Under the pieces are notes generated by a model. It searched no databases. It was not told where the DNA came from and was given only the letters and a program-made list of their open reading frames with translations. A DNA stretch of 64,000 nt from Sporisorium sorghi (lineage: Eukaryota > Basidiomycota > Ustilaginomycetes > Ustilaginales > Ustilaginaceae). Made by a program: the position numbers and the translations under genes. Positions within the stretch are counted from its first letter, which is position 1. Every line of letters starts with the position of its first letter. The DNA is taken from the NCBI GenBank assembly GCA_023212695.1, contig JALCCG010000023.1:1-64000 (forward strand). Reading direction: 5' to 3'. Of this stretch, positions 1 through 8,149 are shown piece by piece.

Positions 1-41
1 GTCCGGTACAGTACCGAACTCATTTTGAGAAAGCTGCCTAA
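1..41 (+). CDS. C-terminal end of IS150-type transposase OrfB (partial)
   Basis: Reading from base 3, the frame gives PVQYRTHFEKAA and a TAA stop at 39-41. The ending SPVQYRT-x-(K/A)AA is characteristic of the OrfB (rve integrase) C-terminus in IS150-group transposases. Only this tail is present because the window starts inside the gene. The stop lies about 35 bases before the presumed IS end, as is normal for this family. Confidence 0.6.
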   Translation, partial: PVQYRTHFEKAA

Positions 42-77
42 TGAAATAACCGTGTCTAACTTTTGGGGGTCACTTCA
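1..77 (+). mobile_element. Right end of an IS3-family (IS150-group) insertion sequence
   Basis: The first 41 bases encode the last residues of a transposase, and positions 53-77 look like the terminal inverted repeat: it begins TGTCTAAC, runs through a TTTTGGGGG block and ends in CA. Read on the other strand, the end starts TGAAGTGACCCCC, which is the usual look of IS3/IS150-group ends. The rest of the element lies outside the window, so whether it is intact and whether it has a target duplication cannot be seen. Confidence 0.7.
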
Positions 78-133
78 ATCCAGGGCAGCTTGTTCGTTTT
101 GTCAGGACTACGGCACCAGAGAGAGAGGGCCCG

Positions 134-1246
134 CTATAAGTCCAGTTCCATTTTCACCACGAGTCTTTGGTCCTCGCTCGATACTTCGGTTGCCTTCAAG
201 AAGGACACCAGCTGTTTCGGATAAAAGTTCATGTCGAATTCTTCCTGCAAAGCTTTGCGGGTAGTATCCGGGAGTTCCAGCCGATTAAACACAAGTTTAT
301 CAACTTGAAACATGATGGCGTTCTCCGGTTCATTGATTACGGTGTATTTCCCTTCAATCAGCAGGGATAGATTGCCGCTTTTACCGGTAGCTGTCACCTT
401 CCCGTCGTCAAAATGAAACGAAAAGGCATTAAAAATCTCATCCTGGGACCTCAAAAATGCGTTGAGATCATCCTCATGGATGTCAATGGTGTACACCTTC
501 CCGTTGGTTTTCAACATATTTTTGCTACCCTGGACAAATTGCGGCAGATTCTCCATGGCACTTGCCAGGGCCTGAAAGTGACGTTTCACCTCATACAGTC
601 CTACATTCTCCCAATACCGTGTGAATTCTTCAATCAGCTTTTTCATCGCATCCGGGTTGCCGCTGGCTGTCAGAGCCCCGTCAACCTGCTTCTCAAGCGC
701 AAGTACCCGCTCGCGCTGCTTGACAAGGCTGTCTTTTACATCCGCGAGCTGAGCGGCGTTTCGAGCTGCTTCAGCCTGGGCTGATGCGAGGGAGCGGTAT
801 TGATTGTTGTAAACCGTAAGCGTATCCCGGTCGTTCTGAATGATAATATCGTAGAAGTCCATGATTCGAAAAAAACCGGCTAAATCCTTGGCGGAAAACA
901 GCATCAAGAATAAGTGATCCCGTTCTCCCATGTAATAAGACCGAAGAACAACTCCTGCCCGATCCCGCCGGTCTTCAATGCGTGTGCCCATATCCTGAAT
1001 CTTGATTTGCAGCTCATTCTGAAGCACATGCAATTCATCCAGACGTTTGGTTATCCGTTCAATTTCATGATCAATCTCCACGATGGATAGGCTGTCCTCC
1101 AGAAGTTGGCGCGCCTCTTCCGAATCAGGCATAGCAGGACTTGTTTCCTGCTGCGAATATACCGCGACAGGAGCTGCAATGAAGCAGAACAACAGGGCGA
1201 TGAACAGCAAGAACGGGAGGATCGGATATTTTACTCGAACATTCAA
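134..1246 (-). CDS. Secreted coiled-coil protein with PcsB/CwlO-like N-terminal half
   Basis: A 370-residue protein of unknown function. It starts at TTG 1246, eight bases after a strong AGGAGG (1255-1260). Residues 1-31 form a signal peptide or N-terminal anchor with a long hydrophobic core. Residues about 45-130 are heptad-rich and resemble the coiled-coil domain of PcsB/CwlO wall hydrolases: a YYMGERD segment, then an LFSAKDLAGFF segment and a second helix. No NlpC/P60 or CHAP catalytic domain follows. The C-terminal half (about 220-370) looks like a beta-rich globular domain that I do not recognise. A surface or wall-associated role is an inference. The IS end lies only about 57 bases beyond its stop codon. 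Confidence 0.7.
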   Translation of the reverse strand: MNVRVKYPILPFLLFIALLFCFIAAPVAVYSQQETSPAMPDSEEARQLLEDSLSIVEIDHEIERITKRLDELHVLQNELQIKIQDMGTRIEDRRDRAGVVLRSYYMGERDHLFLMLFSAKDLAGFFRIMDFYDIIIQNDRDTLTVYNNQYRSLASAQAEAARNAAQLADVKDSLVKQRERVLALEKQVDGALTASGNPDAMKKLIEEFTRYWENVGLYEVKRHFQALASAMENLPQFVQGSKNMLKTNGKVYTIDIHEDDLNAFLRSQDEIFNAFSFHFDDGKVTATGKSGNLSLLIEGKYTVINEPENAIMFQVDKLVFNRLELPDTTRKALQEEFDMNFYPKQLVSFLKATEVSSEDQRLVVKMELDL

Positions 1247-1354
1247 ACGGGAGTCCTCCTTGAATGGTTGTTAGTCGAAAGGAATCCATCCGTTGTCCCT
1301 TCATGTTTAACCAATATATGACGTGTACGACTCAATTATCAATCCTTAGGAACT

Positions 1355-1395
1355 AAAAAAGCGATCCGGCAGCTAAAGCACCTGATCGCTTTTTT
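1355..1395. terminator. Bidirectional intrinsic terminator
   Basis: An AAAAAAGCGATC arm pairs with a GATCGCTTTTTT arm around a 16-base loop, leaving a T tract on either strand. On the minus strand it lies about 100 bases after the stop of the DUF2626 gene and fits as its terminator. It also insulates the downstream 370-residue gene. Confidence 0.8.
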
Positions 1396-1497
1396 AAGTA
1401 CTTGTTCTCTAAGCGCAAGGAAAACCCACCAGCGCAGCCTCAGGTTGTCCAGGTTGACCGCCGGCAGATCGATAAATCGCTTGCATGGTTATGCTTG

Positions 1498-1734
1498 TTA
1501 GAGTGGTTTGCCCATAATGAAGACCGTCCAATAGCTAAAGCCCGTGAAGGTCACGATCATATAAGCCCAGAAGAGAAGAATATAGGTTCTCTCCGTGAAT
1601 TTCAAATATCCCAGGATCACGAAAAATGCAGTCTGCAGGAAGAAGAGCAGAGCCATTTCAATATGATCACCGGCAAAGGCCATTAACCCGATAGTCAGGG
1701 TGAAAAAGCCAAGGACTCGAAACATCCGTGCCAC
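1498..1734 (-). CDS. DUF2626 family small membrane protein
   Basis: A 78-residue protein with three hydrophobic stretches (about 4-20, 23-42 and 50-72). It matches the DUF2626 pattern: an RMFRVLGFF-like start, then ALLFFLQTAFFVILGYLKF, then a final YWTVF segment. The start chosen is GTG at 1734 because AGAGGAGG (1743-1750) sits eight bases upstream; an in-frame ATG at 1782 would add 16 residues that are absent from the family and has no ribosome site. Its role in Bacilli is unknown. It has a good sigma-A promoter and a terminator of its own, so it is probably monocistronic. Confidence 0.8.
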   Translation of the reverse strand: MARMFRVLGFFTLTIGLMAFAGDHIEMALLFFLQTAFFVILGYLKFTERTYILLFWAYMIVTFTGFSYWTVFIMGKPL

Positions 1735-1780
1735 GATTATATCCTCCTCTCGTATGTACGCACATAATGCTGCTATGAAC

Positions 1781-1809
1781 ATTATAGCGTTATGGGAAAA
1801 ACGTGTAAA
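1781..1809 (-). promoter_or_regulatory. Sigma-A promoter of the DUF2626 gene
   Basis: On the minus strand TTTACA (1804-1809) and a perfect TATAAT (1781-1786) are separated by 17 bases. Transcription would start near 1774, about 40 bases before the GTG start. Confidence 0.7.
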
Positions 1810-2077
1810 CGCCTAACTCAAGAAAACCCTTCATTTTTTATTATTATCCAGAAGCAGGGCATTGAATTCGTTAACAAATTCAGCTAATCGGTGGTTTTCC
1901 CTCCTGTAAGAGTATGATCTGTATCCAAAATGGAAATACATTTTAGTATCAAATAGATTCTATGAACTCTATGAGAGGCATAGAAATGAATTAAGCAGTT
2001 TTTATACCCTATTCAGCAGCCGGATTTACGGTATTGAAGACGGTTATTTTAGGATGTCGTTAGGAGGGTTTTATGGT

Positions 2078-2728
2078 ATGTCAGCAGTGAGACAGGATGC
2101 ATGGAGTGCAGAGGACGACCTGATATTGGCGGAGGTGACCCTGCGTCATATTCGTGAGGGCAGCACCCAATTGGCTGCCTTTGAGGAAGTGGGAGAAAGA
2201 ATAGGCCGGACATCGGCAGCATGCGGATTTCGTTGGAACAGTTGTGTTCGCAAGAAATATGAGGATGCTATCAGTTTGGCGAAATCTCAGCGTCAGAAGA
2301 GGAGTTATTATAAGAAGCAGCCTTCCTTAAGCGGACCGCAGGTTGCTGGCTTGGCTGCTCCGGAACTGGAACAGGATGTATACAAGAATGAAGGTGCAAG
2401 TGAAGAAACGCTTTCTATTGATGCCGTCATCCGTTTCCTTCGTCAATGGAAGGGTGGGCTTCAGGAAAGTTCGCGTCAGTATAAATCGCTTGAGAAGAGT
2501 TTGCGTGAGAAAGAGGATGAGCTCGCAAGGCTTCGCAGTGAGAATCAACGTTTGCTAAAGGAAGTAAGCGAAGTGAAAACTGACTATCATGTTGTCAATG
2601 ATGATTATAAGGCATTGATTCAGATTATGGATCGGGCACGAAGATTGGCTTTCTTAAACGAAGAGGATGAGGAACTTAAAACTCGCTTCAAAATGGATGC
2701 AAACGGTAATCTGGAACGAATCGAATAG
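2078..2728 (+). CDS. rsfA: RsfA-family prespore transcription factor (YlbO-like)
   Basis: A 216-residue protein whose first 75 residues carry the Myb/SANT-like RsfA domain: RQDAWSAEDDL, then LRHIREGSTQLAAFEEVG, then AACGFRWNSCVRK. In Bacillus subtilis RsfA is made in the forespore and tunes sigma-F-dependent genes. Residues about 130-195 form a coiled coil that probably dimerises the protein. ATG 2078 was chosen because the RsfA domain starts there and TAGGAGGG (2061-2068) precedes it; an upstream in-frame ATG at 2054 would overlap that site. The neighbourhood (rsfA, then panE and DUF3397) repeats the Bacillus ylbO-ylbQ order. I see no clear forespore promoter in the 295 bases upstream. Confidence 0.85.
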   Translation: MSAVRQDAWSAEDDLILAEVTLRHIREGSTQLAAFEEVGERIGRTSAACGFRWNSCVRKKYEDAISLAKSQRQKRSYYKKQPSLSGPQVAGLAAPELEQDVYKNEGASEETLSIDAVIRFLRQWKGGLQESSRQYKSLEKSLREKEDELARLRSENQRLLKEVSEVKTDYHVVNDDYKALIQIMDRARRLAFLNEEDEELKTRFKMDANGNLERIE

Positions 2729-2756
2729 GAAAAAAGATTGTTTTGCTATTCACCGT

Positions 2757-2797
2757 AACCCGCATTAGTGCATTTCATGCGCTTTGGCGGGTTATTT
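2757..2797 (+). terminator. Probable terminator after rsfA
   Basis: AACCCGC (2757-2763) pairs with GCGGGTT (2787-2793), with a partly self-complementary loop. The T-rich tail is short (ATTTG), so termination may be incomplete. Confidence 0.5.
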
Positions 2798-2869
2798 GTG
2801 CGTATAGGAGATTATTCTGATATATACTAGGGCTAGTACGTAACGTTTGATTACATTTGGAGGATTCAC

Positions 2870-3835
2870 ATGAACATGAATATACATATCATCGGTGCAG
2901 GCTCATTGGGCCTGTTATATGCAGGCAAACTTGCGAGCTCCGGCTGCCGTGTCACGTTATGGTGTCGCAGTGAAGAGCAAGCGGACATGCTGAAGGCTTC
3001 AGGCATCACCATCGAGGAAGGTACAGGCCGGCACAAGCGGATGGATTCCAGCTCGCTCACGGTCTGCACAATGTCTTCCTTTGCCGAGCGAGGGGCTGCA
3101 GCCGATGCGGACTATCTGTTTCTGATGTTGAAGCAGCAAGGGATCGAAGATCTGGCAGCCCGGGTGCTGGCTCCATATGGTCAAGACCATCGCAGGCTGA
3201 TCTGCTATCAGAACGGGACGGGGCATCTGGAGCGGCTTCAAGAACTGCTGCCTGCATGGACACTGTATGCGGCCATTACAACAGAGGGAGCCAAACGCAC
3301 AAGTCTCGTATCTGTATTGCATGCTGGCCGCGGAACGACGACAATCGGCAAATTCATGCCCGAACAGGACTCTGCAAGCCCTGTTTCAGAGGGAAATGAT
3401 GAAAATGAGCTCGTTAAACAGCTGAATAGAGCAGGATTTGAAGCTTTTTTGTCGAATGAAATGGATGTGATGATCTATCGTAAACTGCTGATGAATGCGG
3501 TGATTAACCCTTTGACTGCATTGTGGCGGATTCCTAATGGAGAGCTGTTATCATCGCCCGAACGCGTCAGGCTGATGCAGCAGCTTTATGATGAAGGGAT
3601 CGCCGTATATAAAGCGGGCGGCATTCCTTATGGGAGCAGGCTCTGGGAATGGATTGTAGCTGTCTGTCAATCGACTTCGGGTAACACGTCTTCCATGCTA
3701 AAGGATGTTATGGACAGCAGAACGACCGAAGTGGCCTGGATTAACGGAAGCATTGTAGGCCTGGGGCGTAAATATGGCATTGCGGTGCCAACACACGAGC
3801 TCATTGTGCAGCTCATTGAGGGGATGAATACATAG
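2870..3835 (+). CDS. panE: 2-dehydropantoate 2-reductase (ketopantoate reductase)
   Basis: A 321-residue cytoplasmic enzyme that reduces ketopantoate to pantoate with NADPH in vitamin B5/coenzyme A synthesis. The N-terminus shows the Rossmann motif GAGSLG (residues 9-14). The ApbA C-terminal domain contains the conserved block YRKLLMNAVINPLTAL, where the Lys is a catalytic candidate. The length is normal. ATG 2870 follows TTGGAGGA. The downstream DUF3397 gene starts 12 bases after the stop, so the two are co-transcribed, as in Bacillus (ylbQ). Some ApbA-family members act on other 2-keto acids, so the exact substrate is not proven. Confidence 0.85.
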   Translation: MNMNIHIIGAGSLGLLYAGKLASSGCRVTLWCRSEEQADMLKASGITIEEGTGRHKRMDSSSLTVCTMSSFAERGAAADADYLFLMLKQQGIEDLAARVLAPYGQDHRRLICYQNGTGHLERLQELLPAWTLYAAITTEGAKRTSLVSVLHAGRGTTTIGKFMPEQDSASPVSEGNDENELVKQLNRAGFEAFLSNEMDVMIYRKLLMNAVINPLTALWRIPNGELLSSPERVRLMQQLYDEGIAVYKAGGIPYGSRLWEWIVAVCQSTSGNTSSMLKDVMDSRTTEVAWINGSIVGLGRKYGIAVPTHELIVQLIEGMNT

Positions 3836-3847
3836 GGGGGTTTAAGC

Positions 3848-4234
3848 ATGGGGTTCTTGCAGGGTGTGTTTAACACATTAAGTCTATTTCCGTTCATTCC
3901 ATTTATCCTTGTTTATATGATCGTCTTGCAAAGAAACAAAAATCGAAAACAAGCGTTTGGGCTGGCTATGGATGTCACCACTTTTTTCCTGCTGTTTTCG
4001 GTATCCGCCTTGTTTAATAATACGTTCCAGTCCAAATCCGGGTTCTATCTTATTCTCCTCATGCTGCTTATTGCAACTGGGCTAATCGGAAGTGCGCAGA
4101 ACCGCTGGAAGGGCAAGGTTAACGGCAAAAGACTGGCGAGAGCCGTCTGGCGGCTTGGCTTCGTTGCTATGAGTTTCGGTTACGTAGTTTTCACATTTTT
4201 TGGTATCCTTTCATACATAATTAAAGTTACGTAA
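3848..4234 (+). CDS. DUF3397 family membrane protein
   Basis: A 128-residue protein with four hydrophobic segments (about 8-26, 37-56, 64-82 and 105-125) separated by short Arg/Lys-rich loops, so it is probably a four-helix inner-membrane protein. It matches DUF3397, a family without known function that commonly sits next to panE and just before bshC-mraZ in Bacilli. GGGGGG at 3836-3841 serves as its ribosome site. Here the opp operon separates it from bshC. Confidence 0.7.
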   Translation: MGFLQGVFNTLSLFPFIPFILVYMIVLQRNKNRKQAFGLAMDVTTFFLLFSVSALFNNTFQSKSGFYLILLMLLIATGLIGSAQNRWKGKVNGKRLARAVWRLGFVAMSFGYVVFTFFGILSYIIKVT

Positions 4235-4263
4235 GAACAATCTAATAACTAGAATTCAATGAT

Positions 4264-4297
4264 AAATCTGTTTGATCCTTGGGTCAGGCAGATTTTT
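4264..4297 (+). terminator. Intrinsic terminator after the panE-DUF3397 pair
   Basis: An AAATCTGTTTGATCC arm (4264-4278) pairs with GGTCAGGCAGATTT (4282-4295) and runs into a short T tract. Confidence 0.7.
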
Positions 4298-4312
4298 CAA
4301 TTTATTGATTTC

Positions 4313-4341
4313 TGGATTTTTTTGACCACTGGTTGTATAAT
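4313..4341 (+). promoter_or_regulatory. Possible promoter of the opp operon
   Basis: A perfect TATAAT is at 4336-4341, 43 bases before the oppA start. The sequence 17 bases upstream (TGGATT, 4313-4318) is a poor -35. A TTGACC at 4322-4327 is too close to pair with this -10. Confidence 0.4.
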
Positions 4342-4383
4342 CGATAAGCATATACCTAAAATCTATGAGGGGGATACCGCAAG

Positions 4384-6042
4384 ATGAAGAAACACAAAAA
4401 ATTACTGCTTCTTATGACGCTTATTCTTGCTTTCAGCTCCGTGTTGGCAGCATGTGGAGCTGACAAGAACGAAGGCGCCGATAATGGCGGAACGGACAAG
4501 CCTAAAGAGCAGGTCTTCCGCATGAACCTTGCTTCCGACCCTCCTACATTGGATCCGGGCTTGGCTCAGGATAACACATCGAATACGGTAATCAGTTCTG
4601 TATTTGAAGGTTTGGTTCGTAAAGGTGCGGACGGCACCGAAGAGCAAGGCGTAGCCGAAAAATGGGATATTTCTGAAGATGGACTGAAATATGTCTTCAC
4701 CCTTCGCCAAGATGCCAAATGGAGCAACGGCGATCCAGTAACAGCAAAAGATTTTGAGTATGCTTGGAAACGTGTACTTGATCCAAACTTTACACCTGCA
4801 TCACCATACGCTTATCAGCTGTATTACATCAAAAATGCTGAAGCTTACAATCTTGGAGACATTAAAGACGCTAATGAGGTTGGCGTAAAGGCAACTGACG
4901 ATTATACATTGGAAGTTACACTCGAAAACCCTACACCTTACTTTCTCAGCTTGATGTCATTCCAAACGTACTTCCCGGTTCACAGCTCCGTTGAAGGAAA
5001 TGCTTCTTGGGCAACCAAGCCGGATACGTTGATCGGTAACGGTCCGTTCAAGGTTTCACAAATGACTAAAGGTCAAAAGATCGAGCTTGTGAAGAACGAC
5101 CAGTACTGGGACAAGGATTCCATCAAACTTGAAAAAGTTCAAATGAGTATCGTAAACAGCTCTGCTACTGAACTTTCAAGCTATCGTAACGATGAGCTGG
5201 ATTATGCAGGACATCCAACAGGCAACATCCCGACGGATCAGCTGAGTGCGATCAAGAAGGAACTTGGCGATGAGCTGATGATCAAAGGTATTTCATCGAC
5301 GTATTTCTATATTTTTAACACTACCGAAGAACCATTCGACAATGTGAACATTCGTAAAGCATTCTCGATGGCGATTGACCGTAAGGCAATTGTAGAAAAA
5401 ATTACGCAAGGCGGACAAATCCCTGCATTTGGTTTTGTTCCTCCGGGTATCAAGGGTGAGTCCGACGAGTACCGCACAGAGGTACCGGATACTTACTTCC
5501 AAGAAAATCTTGAAGAGGCTAAGAAACTGCTCGAGCAAGGTATGAAGGAAAAAGGCTATACCACATTGCCTGAAGTTACTCTGATCCACAACTCCGATGA
5601 CAACCACAAGAAAATTGCACTTGCGATTTCCGATATGTGGAAGAACAATCTCGGGGTTAATGTGAAAGTTCAAAACCAAGAGTGGGGCGTATTCCTGAAA
5701 AACCGTACGGATCTGAACTATCAAATTGCACGTTCCGGTTGGGGAGCAGACTATAACGACCCGATGACTTATATCGATATGTGGACATCCAATGGTGGTA
5801 ACAACGACACTGGCTTCAAGAACGAAGAATATGACAAACTTGTGAAAGATGCTTATGCTACTAGCGATAATGCTAAGCGCATGGAACTGATGTCCAAAGC
5901 CGAGAAAATTCTTGTTCAAGACAACCAGGTTGTAATGCCAATTTACTACTACTCCAGTGTGTCCCTGGTTAAACCATGGGTGAAAAACCTCCATCTGGAT
6001 TATAAAGGTGATATCGATTTCACACGTGCATATATCGAGTAG
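4384..6042 (+). CDS. oppA: Oligopeptide ABC transporter substrate-binding lipoprotein (OppA-like)
   Basis: A 552-residue extracellular binding protein of the SBP_bac_5 family. The signal peptide is KKHKK plus a leucine-rich core ending in the lipobox LAAC, so Cys24 should be lipidated and tether the protein to the outer face of the membrane. The family signature FEGLVRKG...EQGVAEKWDIS and a late WGADYNDPMTYIDMW block mark it as a peptide binder. It heads a five-gene operon with permeases and two ATPases, so peptide uptake is the likely task, with possible effects on sporulation as Opp has in Bacillus. The ribosome site is GAGGGGGAT. The ligand cannot be told from the sequence. Confidence 0.9.
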   Translation: MKKHKKLLLLMTLILAFSSVLAACGADKNEGADNGGTDKPKEQVFRMNLASDPPTLDPGLAQDNTSNTVISSVFEGLVRKGADGTEEQGVAEKWDISEDGLKYVFTLRQDAKWSNGDPVTAKDFEYAWKRVLDPNFTPASPYAYQLYYIKNAEAYNLGDIKDANEVGVKATDDYTLEVTLENPTPYFLSLMSFQTYFPVHSSVEGNASWATKPDTLIGNGPFKVSQMTKGQKIELVKNDQYWDKDSIKLEKVQMSIVNSSATELSSYRNDELDYAGHPTGNIPTDQLSAIKKELGDELMIKGISSTYFYIFNTTEEPFDNVNIRKAFSMAIDRKAIVEKITQGGQIPAFGFVPPGIKGESDEYRTEVPDTYFQENLEEAKKLLEQGMKEKGYTTLPEVTLIHNSDDNHKKIALAISDMWKNNLGVNVKVQNQEWGVFLKNRTDLNYQIARSGWGADYNDPMTYIDMWTSNGGNNDTGFKNEEYDKLVKDAYATSDNAKRMELMSKAEKILVQDNQVVMPIYYYSSVSLVKPWVKNLHLDYKGDIDFTRAYIE

Positions 6043-6074
6043 TCTTTTGTAAACCAATTATAAAAGGTTACGGT

Positions 6075-6125
6075 TCGGGATATATATGTGGGGCATTCAA
6101 ACCTCATATATATCCCGATTTTTTT
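6075..6125 (+). terminator. Hairpin with T tract between oppA and oppB
   Basis: A 14-base arm starting TCGGGATATATATG (6075-6088) pairs with CATATATATCCCGA (6105-6118) and is followed by seven Ts. Such partial terminators after binding-protein genes usually raise oppA message over the permease genes. Confidence 0.8.
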
Positions 6126-6196
6126 GTATGAGCGCAAGGTTTCCAAATCTTGTGTCCGTTGGGGAAAGTTAAGGGATGCTCAATCCGTTCTGGAAT

Positions 6197-6210
6197 TATA
6201 CAATTGTATA
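6197..6210. repeat. Perfect 14-bp palindrome upstream of oppB
   Basis: TATACAATTGTATA is a perfect palindrome 41 bases before the oppB start. It may be an operator for a dimeric regulator or part of a second promoter; nothing in the sequence decides between them. Confidence 0.4.
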
Positions 6211-6250
6211 GACGGCTTGGTTTAGAACAACTGATCAGGAGGCTAGCGAA

Positions 6251-7183
6251 ATGCTGAGGTATGTGGCGAGTAAGTTTTTTTATATGCTTGTATCGTTGTT
6301 CATACTGATCTCAGCCACTTTTTTTCTTATGAAAGCCATACCGGGCGATCCGTTTATGGGAGAGAAAAAGCCATCGCCTGAAATTTTGGCGAGGTTGATG
6401 GAACAGTATGATTTAGATAAACCGTTGTTTCAGCAGTATACGAAATACTTGGGAAACATCGTCCAGGGTGATTTTGGTTTGTCCATGAAGAAACAGGGAC
6501 AATCCGTTACTGATATTATTGTCGACACGTTCGGGCCTTCACTGCGACTGGGTCTCATCGCGATTGTCGTATCCGTTATCGTGGGTGTCCTGCTGGGGAT
6601 GCTTGCAGCACTGTATCACCGCAAGCTGATTGACAACATCGCTATGATTGTCTCGGTGTTGGGAATCGCGGTGCCGAGTTTTGTACTCGCATCCTTGCTG
6701 CAGTACCTATTGGCGGAGAAGGCAGGCATTTTCAATGTTATGGGCTTTGAAGGACCGCTTGATTACGTGCTTCCAGTTATGGCGTTATCTGCTCAACCGA
6801 TTGCATTTATTGCCCGTTTGACACGATCCAGCATGCTGGAAGTGCTGCACTCGGATTATATCAAGACGGCGAAGGCGAAAGGACTTAATTGGTTTGCCAT
6901 TATGTTCCGTCATGTTATCCGAAATGGTATTTTGCCGGTCGTAACCTACGTCGGCCCGATGACAGCAAATATTATCACGGGTTCGGTCGTTATTGAACAG
7001 ATCTTTGGTATTGGCGGCATCGGTAAGCAGTTTGTTGAAAGTATTACAAACCGTGATTATACAGTGATTATGGGTATCACCATTTTCTACGGCATCTTGT
7101 TGATGCTGGCGCGTTTCATTACGGATATCGTGTATATATTCGTTGATCCACGTATTAAATTGACCGGCGGGAAGGAGAGGTAG
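6251..7183 (+). CDS. oppB: Oligopeptide ABC transporter permease OppB
   Basis: A 310-residue integral membrane permease with about six helices; the first (residues 9-30) is followed by a large extracytoplasmic segment, the usual OppB/DppB layout. The EAA loop that touches the ATPases is visible as DYIKTAKAKGLNWFAIMFRHV. The start at ATG 6251 has CAGGAGGC upstream. oppC begins 2 bases after its stop. Confidence 0.9.
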   Translation: MLRYVASKFFYMLVSLFILISATFFLMKAIPGDPFMGEKKPSPEILARLMEQYDLDKPLFQQYTKYLGNIVQGDFGLSMKKQGQSVTDIIVDTFGPSLRLGLIAIVVSVIVGVLLGMLAALYHRKLIDNIAMIVSVLGIAVPSFVLASLLQYLLAEKAGIFNVMGFEGPLDYVLPVMALSAQPIAFIARLTRSSMLEVLHSDYIKTAKAKGLNWFAIMFRHVIRNGILPVVTYVGPMTANIITGSVVIEQIFGIGGIGKQFVESITNRDYTVIMGITIFYGILLMLARFITDIVYIFVDPRIKLTGGKER

Positions 7184-7185
7184 AC

Positions 7186-8136
7186 ATGGAGAAAGAACAA
7201 AGTATGCCTCATCCTGCGGCACTAAACCTGAAGCCTGAAGATTTTCAGAAGATTGGTCCTGATGAGAAACAATCTGAAGTAATACAGCGTGAAAGTTTAT
7301 CCTCGTGGAGAGATTCCTGGGAGAGATTGCGTAAGAACAAGCTAGCGATGGCCGGTTTGATTATTATGATCCTGATTGTCGTCATGGCGATTATTGGCCC
7401 GATGATCTCTAATTATGACTATGAAACGAATGATTTGATGAATACGAACATGCCGCCTTCATCAGAACATTGGTTTGGAACCGACGACCTGGGACGCGAT
7501 GTTTTTGTACGTACCTGGATGGGCGCTCGGATTTCATTGACCGTTGGTCTTGCAGCAGCTGCGATTGACTTGATGATTGGTGTTATATATGGCGGCATCA
7601 TGGGATACTTCGGTGGCCGTGTAGATGAGTTTATGAATAAGTTTGCAGAAATTCTGTATTCCATTCCATATCTGCTTGTTACGATTTTGCTGCTCGTTGT
7701 ATTCGAACCAAGTTTAGGGACGATCATACTCGCCTTAACCATCACGGGATGGATCAATATGTCCTGGATTGTAAGGGGCGAGATCATGCAGCTCAAGAGC
7801 AGAGAGTATGTACTTGCTTCTCGCTCCATGGGTGCGGGGACTTCCCGCTTGTTGTTCCGGCATCTGATACCCAATGCGATGGGACCGATCATCGTTACGT
7901 TGACCTTGTCGGTGCCTAGTGCAATTTTCGCCGAAGCCTTCCTGAGTTTCCTTGGTCTTGGCGTTCAAGCTCCGGTCGCTTCTTGGGGCTCCATGATTAA
8001 TGATGCGCTGTCCGGATGGATGTACTATCCATGGCGGATGTTGTTCCCTGCTCTATTTATCAGCTTGACGATGTTAGCATTCAACATTTTCGGTGATGGA
8101 CTGCGTGATGCTCTTGATCCGAAATTGAAAAAATAG
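7186..8136 (+). CDS. oppC: Oligopeptide ABC transporter permease OppC
   Basis: A 316-residue permease partner of OppB. It has a long cytoplasmic N-terminus (about 60 residues), then a first helix (about 57-78) and the OppC_N signature HWFGTDDLGRDVF. The EAA loop is EYVLASRSMGAGTSRLLFRH. The ribosome site AAGGAGAGG overlaps the end of oppB, so translation is likely coupled. Confidence 0.9.
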   Translation: MEKEQSMPHPAALNLKPEDFQKIGPDEKQSEVIQRESLSSWRDSWERLRKNKLAMAGLIIMILIVVMAIIGPMISNYDYETNDLMNTNMPPSSEHWFGTDDLGRDVFVRTWMGARISLTVGLAAAAIDLMIGVIYGGIMGYFGGRVDEFMNKFAEILYSIPYLLVTILLLVVFEPSLGTIILALTITGWINMSWIVRGEIMQLKSREYVLASRSMGAGTSRLLFRHLIPNAMGPIIVTLTLSVPSAIFAEAFLSFLGLGVQAPVASWGSMINDALSGWMYYPWRMLFPALFISLTMLAFNIFGDGLRDALDPKLKK

Positions 8137-8149
8137 GAGGTGGGAAGGT

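Noticed and set aside
1402..1686. Plus-strand frame of 94 codons overlapping the DUF2626 gene
   Set aside because: No ribosome site at its start, and most of it is antisense to DUF2626, which has a promoter, a ribosome site and family support.
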